From JANQOH01 sp965200095 (GTDB taxonomy: Bacteria; Pseudomonadota; Alphaproteobacteria; UBA7887), in contig OZ241350.1 of the NCBI GenBank assembly GCA_965200095.1, positions 2,976,001 to 3,040,000 on the forward strand: 64,000 bases of DNA, read 5' to 3'. Each line of letters begins with the position of its first letter. Within the stretch, counting starts at the first letter, position 1. The position numbers were made by a program, and so were the translations under genes. Of the stretch, positions 17,150 through 26,283 are shown piece after piece. The notes below the pieces were generated by a model that worked only from the letters and a program-made list of their open reading frames with translations, did not search any database and was not told the DNA's origin.

Positions 17150-17725
17150 AGCGTGTGAAGAAATCGGTCGGCTCTCATTGTGACGGCCGGATCGCCGAAG
17201 TATCGGCATTGTAAAAGACAATACCCATCGAATAATACTTCGTCATTCCCGCGAAAGCGGGAATCTATTGCGGCGTTCCCACAAAGAAAACCGGGCCGAT
17301 ATTGCGGACGGCCGCCTCCGGATTCCCGCCTTCGCGGGAATGACGAAGTATTATTAGCGAGTTATTGTGTTTTGCCGCGCCAAACCCTTCAGCGCTTCGG
17401 CCGTTATAGCGAGAGCCATCCTTACAAATACTCGTCATTCCCGCTTTCGAGCGTGTGAAAAAATCGGGCGGCCCTCATTACGACAATTGGAACGCCGAAG
17501 AAACAGCACTGTGGAAGACAATAGCCATACGATAAGACCTCGTCATTCCCGCGAAAGCGGGAATCCGGAGGCGGCCGTCCGCAATGTCGGCCCGGTTTTC
17601 CTTACGGAAACGCCGCAAAAAGATTCCCGCTTTCGCGGGAATGACGAGTACTTGTAACGCTGTTCGATTTCTTCACACGCTCTTTCGCGGGAATGACGAG
17701 TGTTTGTAAGGATGGCGGGTTTCTT
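17150..17725. repeat. dRS3-like repeat array
   Basis: Inverted units of the ATTCCCGCGAAAGCGGGAAT type sit at about 17243-17264, 17323-17344, 17546-17568 and 17621-17643, and the intervening cassettes repeat those of the other arrays (GGAGGCGGCCGTCCGCAAT, GTAAAAGACAATACCCATCG). Further partial units carry the motif GAGCGTGTGAAGAAATCG. No gene is supported between 17022 and 17785. Confidence 0.8.
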
Positions 17726-17785
17726 CACACGCTCAGGAAGGCGGGAAGGGTGCGCGGTTGTCGTATAGCCGAAGGAGGAGCCGGA

Positions 17786-17968
17786 ATGCTCTGGATCGCA
17801 TTGGGAGTATGCATTGTTCCCGGCTCGGTTGCAATATGCCCCGGGTCGCCGCGCACGATTTTCGTACGCGGATACGGCTGCGTCGACATCGAAGACGACC
17901 AGCCGCGGCGCTGTCCGGCGCTCTCAACCGAACCGGCGTGCGCTAGAGGAATTCGACGATGGCGATGA
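17786..17968 (+). CDS. Possible small exported peptide, unknown
   Basis: A 60-residue reading frame starting with an ATG that is preceded by a strong AAGGAGGAG site about eight bases upstream. The first 18 residues (LWIALGVCIVPGSVAIC) are hydrophobic and could be a signal or lipobox-like segment. Five cysteines are encoded. Its 3' end overlaps the opposite DUF1640-like gene. Good start context but no recognised family, so it may be chance. Confidence 0.3.
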   Translation: MLWIALGVCIVPGSVAICPGSPRTIFVRGYGCVDIEDDQPRRCPALSTEPACARGIRRWR

Positions 17969-18203
17969 CGATGCCGGCGATAGCGACGGTCTGAACGCAC
18001 AACGCGCGGTAAAGGCCGCGTTCGATCTTCGTCTCAAGACGCGCTTCAAGGTCGTCGAGGTCGGTCTTCGTAGCCGGGCCGGCTTGACTGTCGCGCGCGG
18101 CGGCGGCGTGCGCTTCCGCCTGCTTATCCTCGACACCGGCGGCCTTGAGCCGTTGCGCCCGGGCGAGCGTGTCGAAACCCGGTTCCGTGTCGATGGCCGC
18201 CAT
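17943..18203 (-). CDS. DUF1640-like short coiled-coil membrane protein
   Basis: 86 residues. The N-terminal FDTLARAQRLKAAGVEDKQAEAHA matches in spacing the head of the two longer DUF1640-type proteins at 36590 and 38443. A short coiled coil (TKTDLDDLEARLETKIERGL) follows and the C-terminus is a single transmembrane helix (QTVAIAGIVIAIVEFL). These proteins are related to the CCDC90/MCUR1 group; their bacterial role is unknown. It is the shortest of three family members in the window. Confidence 0.75.
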   Translation of the reverse strand: MAAIDTEPGFDTLARAQRLKAAGVEDKQAEAHAAAARDSQAGPATKTDLDDLEARLETKIERGLYRALCVQTVAIAGIVIAIVEFL

Positions 18204-18343
18204 GCGGCGACACCAGGCCGGAGCGCCGGCGACGGCAAACGGCTATCCTCGTTCAGTGTCCGAGCCGGGCCGCTGCGCGGGCGGCGAATCGGTGGCAAGG
18301 TGGCCGGCAGGCGCGCGCGGGCGCACCGGGGCGGGAGTGAGAG

Positions 18344-18955
18344 ATGAGCCGAACGATCGACTATTTCCTGGCGTTGTCCTCGCCGTGGACCTATCTCGCG
18401 GGGCCGCGGCTTCGCGAATTGGCGCAACGGCACGACCTCGCGGTCGCTTACCGGCCGTTCGATATCATGTCGGTGTTCCGGCGCAACGGGACCAAGCCGG
18501 TGGGCGAACGGCCCAGGCCGGTGCAGGCGAACCGGTTGCGCGAACTGGCGCGGTGGCGGGCGTTTCTCGACATGCCGCTCAACCTGCATCCGGCGCATTT
18601 CCCGGTCGACCCGACGCTCGCGGGCAAGACGCTGATCGCGGCGCAACAGGCCGGCGCCGGCGGGGACCGCGCCATGGCCTTCGCCGACGGTTGCCTCGCG
18701 GCGTGCTGGACGGAAGAGCGGGACATCGCCGATGCGGACACGGTCGCGGCGATCGCCGACGGCTGCGGACTCGACGGCCGGGCGCTGATCGCCGACGCCG
18801 CCGGCGCGGCGGCGCAGGCGGCGTTCGAGGAGAACACGCGCCGGGCCATCGACCGCGACGTGTTCGGGTCGCCGACCTGGATCGTCGGCGAAGAGTTTTT
18901 CTGGGGGCAGGACCGTCTCGACTTCCTCGCGCGTCATCTCGAAGCCGTCGGCTGA
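18344..18955 (+). CDS. 2-hydroxychromene-2-carboxylate isomerase-like (DsbA/GST-kappa family)
   Basis: 203 residues with the opening IDYFLALSSPWTYLAGPRL, where Ser10-Pro-W replaces the CxxC of DsbA as in NahD-type isomerases, and a cis-Pro segment FGSPTWIVGEEFFWGQDRLDF written in the family style. Such enzymes isomerise a chromene intermediate of naphthalene degradation with glutathione, but many bacterial members have other, unknown substrates. The gene end overlaps convergent lipB by 22 bases. Confidence 0.85.
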   Translation: MSRTIDYFLALSSPWTYLAGPRLRELAQRHDLAVAYRPFDIMSVFRRNGTKPVGERPRPVQANRLRELARWRAFLDMPLNLHPAHFPVDPTLAGKTLIAAQQAGAGGDRAMAFADGCLAACWTEERDIADADTVAAIADGCGLDGRALIADAAGAAAQAAFEENTRRAIDRDVFGSPTWIVGEEFFWGQDRLDFLARHLEAVG

Positions 18956-19587
18956 GCGCCGAACCGGGCCTCGAAGCGCGCGCGCAGCGCGCCGTCGAGG
19001 TCGCGCATGGTCGCCGGCGCGCCGAGCGACGCGAGCGACGCGACCCCGGCGTCGCGGATGCCGCAGGGCACGATGCCGGCGTATCGCGACAGGTCGGGGG
19101 CGAGGTTGATCGAGACCCCGTGATAGCTCACCCAGCGGCGCAGACGGACCCCGATGGCGGCGATCTTCGCCTCGCGCCCGCCCGCCGACACCCAGACGCC
19201 GATATGCCCCCGGCGGCGGAACCCCGACACGCCGAGGTCGCCCAGCGCGTCGATAATCCAGTCTTCCAGGTCGCAGACGAAGCGGCGCGCGTCGGCGCGG
19301 CGGCCCGGAGCCTTCAGATCGAGCATGACATAGGCGATTCGCTGCCCGGGGCCGTGATAGGTGTAGCGCCCGCCCCGCCCCGTCTCGTGCACCGGCAGGC
19401 CGCCCGGGTCGACGAGTTCGTCGGCGCGCGCGCTCGCCCCGCGCGTATAGAGCGGCGGGTGTTCGAGCAGCCATACGAGTTCGCGCGCGCCCTCGTCGCG
19501 GATGGCGGCGACCCGCGCTTCCATCGCCGCCACGGCGTGCGGATACTCCACCGGCCGCGCGGCGACCCGCCATTCGACCTCCCGCAT
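18934..19587 (-). CDS. lipB: Octanoyl-[acyl-carrier-protein] protein N-octanoyltransferase
   Basis: 217 residues. LipB transfers octanoate from ACP to the lipoyl domains of 2-oxoacid dehydrogenases and GcvH, the first step of lipoate assembly. The signature RGGRYTYHGPGQ and the acyl-pocket lysine in AKIAAIGVRLRRWVSYHG are present, and the catalytic cysteine is in PCGIRDAGVASL. The ATG at 19587 gives the expected N-terminus (MREVEWRVA). LipA is not in the window. Confidence 0.95.
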   Translation of the reverse strand: MREVEWRVAARPVEYPHAVAAMEARVAAIRDEGARELVWLLEHPPLYTRGASARADELVDPGGLPVHETGRGGRYTYHGPGQRIAYVMLDLKAPGRRADARRFVCDLEDWIIDALGDLGVSGFRRRGHIGVWVSAGGREAKIAAIGVRLRRWVSYHGVSINLAPDLSRYAGIVPCGIRDAGVASLASLGAPATMRDLDGALRARFEARFGAQPTASR

Positions 19588-19679
19588 GGCCGCAGCGTAG
19601 CACGAACCGGGCAGCGCGTTGCATCGCGCGCGCGGGTTTGCTATGGGGGTCGCGCGCCCGGCGAAAGCGCCGGGCGGGT

Positions 19680-19766
19680 GCGGTCGTGGCGGAAATGGTA
19701 GACGCGCAGCGTTGAGGTCGCTGTGGGGGCAACCCCGTGGAAGTTCGAGTCTTCTCGACCGCACCA
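19680..19766 (+). tRNA. tRNA-Leu(GAG)
   Basis: 87 nucleotides with encoded CCA. Acceptor GCGGTCG pairs with CGACCGC; the D-arm is GGCGGAAATGGTAGACGC and the T-loop AGTTCGAGTCT. The anticodon loop TTGAGGT gives GAG, reading CUC/CUU. It lies between divergent lipB and mgtE. Confidence 0.95.
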
Positions 19767-19830
19767 TCGATCCTCGAACGCGCCGGCGCAATGCGGACGC
19801 AAGCAATGTTCGCCCGGCGGGGTTCCTTCC

Positions 19831-21200
19831 ATGGCGGCGACCGAAGACGGAGCGCCTCGCCCGACTTTCACGCCCGATCTGATACGCGCGGTGGCCGCCG
19901 CGCTGGACTCGGGCGAGGCCGAGTCCGCGCGCCGGATCGCCGCGCCGCTCCATAGCGCCGATCTCGCCGACCTCCTCGAAGGCCTGAACGCCGCCGACCG
20001 CGTGGCGTTGCTGGCGGCGCTGGGCCCTGCGCTCGACGCCGATGTCCTTGTCGATCTGGACGAACACGTGCGCGACGGCGTGCTCGAAACCATCGACGAC
20101 GCGCGCCTTGCCGCGGCGGCGGCGGAACTCGACAGCGGCGACGCCGCGGCCCTCGTCGAAACCCTGGAGGAGGATGCGCGCCGCCGCGTCCTCGACGCCA
20201 TGCCGGACGCGGAACGCCGGATGGTGGAGGCGGCGCTGTCGTGGCCCGAAAGCAGCGCCGGGCGCCTCATGCGCCGCGACACGGTGGCCGTCCCCGCTTA
20301 CTGGACCGTCGGGCAGACCATCGACTGGCTGCGCGAAAGCGACGGTCTGCCCGATGAGTTCTACGAGATTTTCGTCGTCGATCCGTCGCACCGCCGGTCG
20401 GCTCGGTGCCGCTCTACCGCGCCATGCGCAACCGGCGCGCGGTCGGGATGAGCGCGCTGACGCAGCCCGACCTCCATTCGATCCCCGTGGATATGGACCG
20501 CGAGGAAGTCGCCTACCGGTTCGAACATTACGACCTCGCCTCGGCGGCGGTGGTCGGCGCGGACGGGCGCCTGCTCGGCCAGATCGTGGTCGACGACGTC
20601 ATGGACGTCATGCGCGAGGAGGCGGAGGAGGACATCCACCGCCTCGGCGGCGTGACGGCGGAAGGCGACATTCACCTCGGCGCCCTGGGGACCGTGCGCC
20701 GCCGCTGGGCGTGGCTGCTGGTCAATCTCGCGACGGCGGCGCTCGCCTCGCTCACCATCGCGCTGTTCGCCGAAACCATCGAACAGATCGTGGCGCTCGC
20801 CATCCTGATGCCCATTGTCGCCTCGATGGGGGGCAACGCGGGCACGCAGACCCTGACCGTCGCCGTGCGCGCGCTGGCGACCCGCGAATTGAACGCCGCG
20901 AACGCCGCGCGCATCCTGTGGAAAGAGTGCGTCGTCGGGTCGACCAACGGCGTCGTGTTCGCGGCGCTCGCCGGCGGCGCGGCGGCGCTGTGGTTCGGCG
21001 ACCCCGCCCTCGGCGCGACGGTCGGCGCGGCGATGGTCGTGAACCTGCTGGTGGCCGGCGCGTCGGGAATGCTCATCCCGCTCGCCCTGGCGCGCGCCGG
21101 GGTCGACCCCGCGGTCTCCGGCGGGGTGCTGCTGACCACGGTCACCGATGTCGTCGGCTTCTTCGCCTTTCTCGGCCTCGCCCGGCTCATCCTTCTCTGA
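19831..21200 (+). pseudogene. mgtE: Magnesium transporter MgtE, frameshifted
   Basis: Two adjacent reading frames together encode a whole MgtE. The first (from ATG 19831) supplies the N-domain superhelix (LHSADLADLLEGLNAADRVA) and the start of the CBS pair, up to VVDPSHR. The second resumes with VGSVPLYRAM and supplies the second CBS half and the five-helix pore, including MPIVASMGGNAGTQTLTVAV. A single missing base in the run near 20395 explains the break; adding one C restores the expected PSHRPVGSVPLYR. Family role: Mg2+ uptake at the inner membrane gated by cytoplasmic Mg2+. It could be a true lesion or an assembly/sequencing error. Confidence 0.85.
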
Positions 21201-21218
21201 CGGGCGGCGGAGGCGGCG

Positions 21219-22172
21219 GTGGACTATACGCAACTGGGTCGGACGGGCCTGACGGTCTCGGTCGCGGGGCTGGGGTGCGGCGGCTCGAGCCGCCTCGGCC
21301 TGACCGCCGGCAAGAGCCGTGCGGAATCGGTCGCGGTCGTGCGCCGCGCGCTCGACCTCGGCGTGACCTTCTTCGACACGGCGGAAGCCTACGGCACCGA
21401 GGAGATTCTCGGCGAGGCGTTGCGCGGCGCCGCGCGCGACGGCGCAATCGTGTCGACCAAGACTCAGGTCCGCCGCCGCGGGGTCTCGCGGACCCCCGAA
21501 GACGTGGCCGCCAGCCTCGACGGATCGCTGCGGCGCCTGGGGTTCGAGCGGGTGGACCTGTTCCTCTTGCACGCCGTCGCCCCCGGCGATTACGAGATCG
21601 CGCGCGACCGCCTGCGCCCGGTCCTGGAACGCGCGCGCGAGGCCGGAAAGGTGGGCCATATCGGCCTCAGCGAAACGGCGCCCAACGACCCGCGGCACGA
21701 AACCCTCGGACGCGCCCTGGCCGACGACGGCTGGGAGGCGGTCATGCTGGCCTTTCACATGATGAACCAGAACGCCCGCGAGCGCGTCTTTCCGTCCGCG
21801 GCGGCGCGCGGGGTCGGGACCCTGATCATGTTCGCCGTGCGGGCGATCTTCAGCGACCCGGCCTATCTGGCGCAGACGATGGCGGAGCTCGCCGCGGCGG
21901 GGCGGGTTCCGGCGGAGCTCGGCGCGGCGGAGCGGCCGCTGGATGTCCTTGTCCGGCCGGACGGCGCGCGGAGCGTCATCGACGCCGCCTACCGCTACGC
22001 GCGCCACGAACCCGGCGCCGATGTCGTGTTGTTCGGCACCGGCGACCCTGCGCATGTGGAAGCGAATGTGGCGTCTATCCTGCGTCCGCCGCTGCCGCGC
22101 ATCGACCGCGAGCGGCTCGCGGCGTGGTTCGGCACGCTGGAAGGCGTCGGCCTCGACCTGCCGCGGCGCTAG
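21219..22172 (+). CDS. Aldo/keto reductase
   Basis: 317 residues from a GTG start 18 bases after the mgtE stop. The (beta/alpha)8 AKR signature begins YTQLGRTGLTVSVAGLGCGG; the catalytic set is FFDTAEAYG (Asp and Tyr), the Lys in VSTKTQV and the His in LFLLHAVAP. It uses NADPH in this family. Substrate unknown; sugar- or ketosteroid-like carbonyls are typical. It is likely read through from mgtE. Confidence 0.9.
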   Translation: MDYTQLGRTGLTVSVAGLGCGGSSRLGLTAGKSRAESVAVVRRALDLGVTFFDTAEAYGTEEILGEALRGAARDGAIVSTKTQVRRRGVSRTPEDVAASLDGSLRRLGFERVDLFLLHAVAPGDYEIARDRLRPVLERAREAGKVGHIGLSETAPNDPRHETLGRALADDGWEAVMLAFHMMNQNARERVFPSAAARGVGTLIMFAVRAIFSDPAYLAQTMAELAAAGRVPAELGAAERPLDVLVRPDGARSVIDAAYRYARHEPGADVVLFGTGDPAHVEANVASILRPPLPRIDRERLAAWFGTLEGVGLDLPRR

Positions 22173-22221
22173 CCGGCGCGGAAATCCAGCGTCGATCGCG
22201 CGCACGCCGAACCGTGCGGCA

Positions 22222-22654
22222 ACGCGCTTCGGCCCGCCCCGCCTTTGAGTGCGAGACCGGCCGGCATCCAGCCCATCGTCTCATTTTCCAGAGCAATGGC
22301 GCGGTTCGGCGCATCCGCATCGATCGGGGATCGGGCGCGGATGATCGGGCGCGTCCGCCCGGCGCCGGGCAGATCGTCTGGCCCTGGACGGACTTTTTGC
22401 CGCACGACATGGGCGAGAGCCTGGCGGACGGCTTCGATGAAGGCCGCGCCACGGGCTGGAACGGTGCCCGCCGCCTTTGTAGGGCATTGGGCCGGATCGA
22501 GACGCCCAACGGCCACCGCTATTTCCTGCATGACGGACGCGCCCGCGGCCTGGCCGAAGCCATCCTGTGGCACGGCGGCGAGGCCGAAGCATCGCGCGAT
22601 GCTTTCCGCTCTCTCCCGGCGGACGATCGCGCCGCCTTCCCCGTCTCGCTGTAG
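22222..22654 (+). pseudogene. Remnant of a DUF1111 di-heme thiol oxidoreductase-like gene
   Basis: The frame ending at 22654 reads PAFECETGRHPA, then IVWPWTDFLPHDMGESLADG and PNGHRYFLHDGRARGLAEA followed by ILWHGGEAEASRDAF, which is the recognisable C-terminal part of DUF1111 (CxxCH-type thiol oxidoreductase) proteins. Between these blocks, 22460-22492 read in another frame gives ERCPPPL-stop-GIG, matching the conserved EWRTPPLWGIG with a nonsense change of Trp to TAG at 22481. There are thus at least two frameshifts and a stop, and the N-terminal haem-binding part is missing. A dead gene. Confidence 0.75.
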
Positions 22655-22671
22655 CGGTTGCGGTCGCCCCT

Positions 22672-22743
22672 GGGAGCGCCGGCGTCTCGCCGGCATGCGC
22701 GCGAAGCGCGCGATGAAGATGCCGGCGAGACGCCGGCGCTCCC
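22672..22743. repeat. Long palindrome of the CTGGGAGCG family
   Basis: Near-identical to 12745-12814: arms GGGAGCGCCGGCGTCTCGCC and its complement enclose GCGCGCGAAGCGCGCGAT. Downstream, GATAGCGAGAATCGCCGGTT (22789-22808) matches the right end of the MITE-like family, so this is likely a partial copy. Confidence 0.8.
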
Positions 22744-22873
22744 AGGAAACGGTTTGTGCCGACGCCGTCGCGACGCAACCCGGGACTCCGATAGCGAGAA
22801 TCGCCGGTTGCCCTTGTCGTTCCCGGCGCATGGGGTTATCCTTCCTCGTATTCCCTAATTTGGATCGTCTCCC

Positions 22874-23098
22874 ATGCTTGCCAAACTGACCTCCGGGAAC
22901 CGGCTGACCCTGCCCAGGGCGCTGATCTCCGCCGTTGAGGGAACCGAGTATTTCGACGTGACCGAGGAGAACGGCCGGATCGTGCTGACGCCGGTGCGCG
23001 CAAACCGCGCCGACGCCGTTCGCGCCAGGCTGGCCGGACTCGGCCTCACGGAGGCCGACGCGGCCGACGCGGTGGCCTGGGCGCGCCGAACCGGATGA
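22874..23098 (+). CDS. AbrB/MazE-type antitoxin, apparently orphan
   Basis: 74 residues with the swapped-hairpin AbrB fold: AKLTSGNRLTLPRALISAV, then YFDVTEENGRIVLTPV. The C-terminal tail (ARLAGLGLTEADAADAVAWA) is the toxin-binding type seen with PIN-domain partners. Overlapping its stop (ATGA) is a reading frame of only 19 codons (23098-23157) where a VapC-like toxin would normally begin, so the toxin appears lost. Such antitoxins repress their own operon; here it may be a relic or a free regulator next to the SIR2-HerA genes. Confidence 0.75.
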   Translation: MLAKLTSGNRLTLPRALISAVEGTEYFDVTEENGRIVLTPVRANRADAVRARLAGLGLTEADAADAVAWARRTG

Positions 23099-23130
23099 TG
23101 TCCCTGCGCCTCGCGTGCGAAATGACGCGG

Positions 23131-23136
23131 TATACT
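23131..23136 (+). promoter_or_regulatory. Possible -10 element before the SIR2 gene
   Basis: TATACT matches the sigma-70 -10 consensus in five of six positions and lies 48 bases before the SIR2-like ATG. No convincing -35 is seen at the right distance, so this is tentative. Confidence 0.3.
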
Positions 23137-23183
23137 CATCGGAACGGTCTGCGGTGAAATCACCCTGAATCGGTGTATCCGCC

Positions 23184-24449
23184 ATGACTCAATCCACGAC
23201 CCATAATCCCGATCTTTTTATGGCCGATCTGCGGCAAATTCTATCGCAGGGCCGTAAGCGCATTGGGCTACTCATCGGCGCCGGTGCGCCCGTTTCTCTC
23301 AAGGTCGACGAGAAGGGACGACTCGACGACAGTGGTGAACCGCTCATCCCCGATGTTGAAAGACTGACGGAAACCGTCATGGACGCTCTGGCCCGGAGCG
23401 ACAGAGAGGTTGTCGATAAATTTCTGCCCGAATTGGGCAAGAAACCAAACATCGAAGCAATTCTGACCCGTGTTCGTCAGCTTTCCCAGGCGATCGGCAA
23501 TTCCAAAGTCCACGATCTGAACGGCGACGGCTACAAAGCTATGGCAGAGCGCATCTGTCAGAAGATCGGTTGTATCGTTGCACGCTTGCTCCCCGACGCG
23601 CCAAATCCCTACACCGATCTCGTTTCGTGGATCGGCGGCACGCACCGGAAGCACCCGATTGAGATATTCACGCCGAATTACGATCTTCTTCTGGAAGAAG
23701 CGTTCGAACGCGCCCGGTTACCGTATTTTGACGGCTTTACCGGCGCTCACAGACCTTTTTTCGATCCGACCAGCGTTTCCGATGACGTGCTGCCGCCGCG
23801 CTGGTCACGGCTTTGGAAGATTCACGGCTCTCTGGGATGGGAGGAATCCGGCGACGCGATTATCAGGACTGGCAGCCGCGACGCCGCCATGCTTATCTAC
23901 CCCGATCATCTCAAATACGACCGGATCACGCGTCAGCCGTATTCGGCGCTTTTCGAACGCCTTCGCAGCTTTCTGATGACGCCGGACAGCTTGCTCCTGT
24001 GCACCGGTTTCTCGTTCTCCGATGCTCAGATAACCGCCGTTCTGGATGAAGCGCTTGCCGTCAACACTCACACGGCCATCCTCGCATTCCAGTTCCGGGA
24101 GTTGAACCAAGAAAGTGCGGCGGTGACGCTTGCGCAGCGCCGTCCCAACCTCAGCGTCTATGCACGCGACCGCGCCATGATATTCGGTGTGCCGGGACTG
24201 TGGCAACCCGGAAAACCGCCGACTGAGGATTGGGAGAACATCCGCCGCACGTTCTGGAGCAGCGGGAGCAACGACGGCGGCGGAGAATTTCTCCTGGGCG
24301 ATTTCGCTATTCTTGCCCAATTCTTTATGCTGACTCAAGCTACTACACTGATGCGCGAAACGCGAACACCCGACGACGCGCCCGATGGCGAACAAACGGC
24401 GGCGCCGGTTGCGGCGGACGAACCGCCGCCCGAGAACGCCGATGATTAG
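23184..24449 (+). CDS. SIR2-like NADase effector of a SIR2-HerA defence system
   Basis: 421 residues. A SIR2-type Rossmann core is shown by GLLIGAGAPVS at 28-38, the NAD-site IFTPNYDLLLEEA at about 160, the catalytic-histidine segment WKIHGSLGW at about 210 and CTGFSFSDAQI at about 272. In SIR2-HerA (Nezha-type) anti-phage systems the SIR2 subunit degrades NAD+ and also nicks DNA when assembled with the HerA ring, causing abortive infection. The HerA gene starts inside the end of this gene. The acidic, Pro-rich last 40 residues look disordered. Composition is less GC-rich than nearby housekeeping genes. Confidence 0.88.
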   Translation: MTQSTTHNPDLFMADLRQILSQGRKRIGLLIGAGAPVSLKVDEKGRLDDSGEPLIPDVERLTETVMDALARSDREVVDKFLPELGKKPNIEAILTRVRQLSQAIGNSKVHDLNGDGYKAMAERICQKIGCIVARLLPDAPNPYTDLVSWIGGTHRKHPIEIFTPNYDLLLEEAFERARLPYFDGFTGAHRPFFDPTSVSDDVLPPRWSRLWKIHGSLGWEESGDAIIRTGSRDAAMLIYPDHLKYDRITRQPYSALFERLRSFLMTPDSLLLCTGFSFSDAQITAVLDEALAVNTHTAILAFQFRELNQESAAVTLAQRRPNLSVYARDRAMIFGVPGLWQPGKPPTEDWENIRRTFWSSGSNDGGGEFLLGDFAILAQFFMLTQATTLMRETRTPDDAPDGEQTAAPVAADEPPPENADD

Positions 24450-26274
24450 CCACGACCCGACGTTTCTCGGTGCCGTTGCGTCGGTCTCAGGCTCGTCCGT
24501 CCGTGTTCACATGGCGCAATCTGTCGCTTCCGGCCTGTCTATCATCGAGGGGCGCGCCTACCGCATCGGCCAAGTGGGCAGTTTCGTCCGCATTCCCCAA
24601 GGTTATCAGGATCTGTTCGGTGTCGTTTCGGAGGTCGGCGCCGAGGATGTTCGCCAGGCGCCGGGCGCCATTGACGTCGGCACAGGCCGCTGGATGAAGG
24701 TTCAGCTTGTTGGCGAGTCGATGGGTGGCGTTTTCGAGCGTGGGATCGGTCAGTATCCCAACGTGGGCGATGACGTTCACATTACGACGGAAAGCAGCCT
24801 CGCGCGTATCTATGGGACCGACGTTTTGGGGCATGTCGTTATCGGGTCGCTCTCCAGTGCGGAGAGCATTCCCGCCAAGATCGCTCTCGACGAGCTGATA
24901 ACGCGCCATTCGGCCGTTCTCGGATCGACTGGATCCGGCAAATCGACAACAATTGCCAGCTTGCTGCAAGCCATCACCGCTGCCGCCAACGGCAGCTACC
25001 CGAACGCCAGAATCCTGATGCTCGATATCCATGGCGAATACCGCAAGGCGCTCTCGGATGTCGCCACCGTGTATGCGATCGATCCACAACCCGGCGAAGA
25101 GCGGCTGTTGATCCCGTATTGGGCGCTCAGTGCGTCCGATTTGCTTAACTTTCTAACCGGCAGTCTGGATGACGGTCCGCGTGAAACCGGCTTCACGGAC
25201 AAGATATTAGAGCTGAAGACCCGTTCCCACGCCGCCGCCGGTTTTGCCGGGGTCGAGGAAGGATCGATCACCGTCGATACGCCCCTGCCGTTCAGCTTGA
25301 AAAAACTGTGGCACGATCTTATCGACCGCGAGATTGCCACCTTCGAGGGGCCCAACCGCGATGAGTCTGCCCAACTGGATAAGGGCGACGCCGATGCGCT
25401 GATTGCGCCCCGCTACAAACCTCATGCAATGGGTGCGAAGGGCCCTTTCCTGAATCAGCAGGCTATCGGAATTCGGAGACAACTCAACCTGCTTCGATCT
25501 CGCCTTCTGGATCGCAGATACGATTTCCTGCTTCACCCCGGCCCTTGGGAACCCAGCCTCGACGGTCATTCCGAACGCGATCTGGATTGCTTGCTAGCCG
25601 GCTGGATAGGCGGCGATAAGCCGATTTCGATCCTCGATCTCTCCGGTGTGCCGAGTGCGGTGCTTGAACGCCTTATCGGTTCGATCCTCAAGATCGTCTA
25701 CGAGTCCCTCTTCTGGAGCAGAGAAAAGTCCGAGGGCGGCATCGACAGGCCTCTGCTGATTGTTATGGAAGAGGCCCATCGGTATTTGTCGAGCAGTGCA
25801 GACAGCCTTGCGTCCGAGACGGTTCAGAGAATCGCCAAGGAAGGTCGCAAATACGGTGTCGGAGCGATGATCGTCAGCCAGCGCCCGTCCGAAGTCGACG
25901 AAACCATCCTGTCGCAGTGCGGCACTTTCTTTGCCCTCAGGCTTTCGAATCCGACCGACCGGGAGCGCGTTCGGGGCACGCTGCCGGACGGCCTCGCCGG
26001 GCTTCTCGATTCGCTGCCTGTTCTTCGGACGGGCGAAGCGATTGTCATGGGCGAAGCAGCCAAACTGCCTATGCGCTGCCGTATCGTTCTGCCGCCGGAA
26101 GAACGTCAACCGCAGAGCGCCGATCCGAAAGTCAGTTCGCAATGGTCTCTTCGGCGGAGAAGAGAAGGCTACGATCGGGTCATCGCGTCATGGCGCGCCC
26201 AACGGCCACGCGCGGTTGTGCGTGATCGAGACATTCAACGCCAACCCACCGTAGACTTATCGAAAGATGACTGA
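24442..26274 (+). CDS. HerA-like FtsK/VirB4-type hexameric ATPase of the SIR2-HerA system
   Basis: 610 residues from the ATG overlapping the SIR2 gene by 8 bases. An N-terminal HAS-barrel (about 5-130) precedes Walker A GSTGSGKST at 161-169, Walker B LLIVMEEAH near 437 and a sensor/arginine region in MIVSQRPSEVDETIL. This is the HerA layout: a DNA-translocating ring. Paired with SIR2 it is expected to form a large complex that sense phage and hydrolyse NAD+. An in-frame ATG at 24385 would add 19 Arg-rich residues but is inside the SIR2 frame; the overlap start is more typical. Confidence 0.92.
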   Translation: MISHDPTFLGAVASVSGSSVRVHMAQSVASGLSIIEGRAYRIGQVGSFVRIPQGYQDLFGVVSEVGAEDVRQAPGAIDVGTGRWMKVQLVGESMGGVFERGIGQYPNVGDDVHITTESSLARIYGTDVLGHVVIGSLSSAESIPAKIALDELITRHSAVLGSTGSGKSTTIASLLQAITAAANGSYPNARILMLDIHGEYRKALSDVATVYAIDPQPGEERLLIPYWALSASDLLNFLTGSLDDGPRETGFTDKILELKTRSHAAAGFAGVEEGSITVDTPLPFSLKKLWHDLIDREIATFEGPNRDESAQLDKGDADALIAPRYKPHAMGAKGPFLNQQAIGIRRQLNLLRSRLLDRRYDFLLHPGPWEPSLDGHSERDLDCLLAGWIGGDKPISILDLSGVPSAVLERLIGSILKIVYESLFWSREKSEGGIDRPLLIVMEEAHRYLSSSADSLASETVQRIAKEGRKYGVGAMIVSQRPSEVDETILSQCGTFFALRLSNPTDRERVRGTLPDGLAGLLDSLPVLRTGEAIVMGEAAKLPMRCRIVLPPEERQPQSADPKVSSQWSLRRRREGYDRVIASWRAQRPRAVVRDRDIQRQPTVDLSKDD

Positions 26275-26283
26275 GAGGTTGTC

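Noticed and set aside
20042..22654. An 870-codon frame across mgtE and the reductase
   Set aside because: It is out of frame with both real genes; only its last ~145 codons (the DUF1111 remnant) have meaning.
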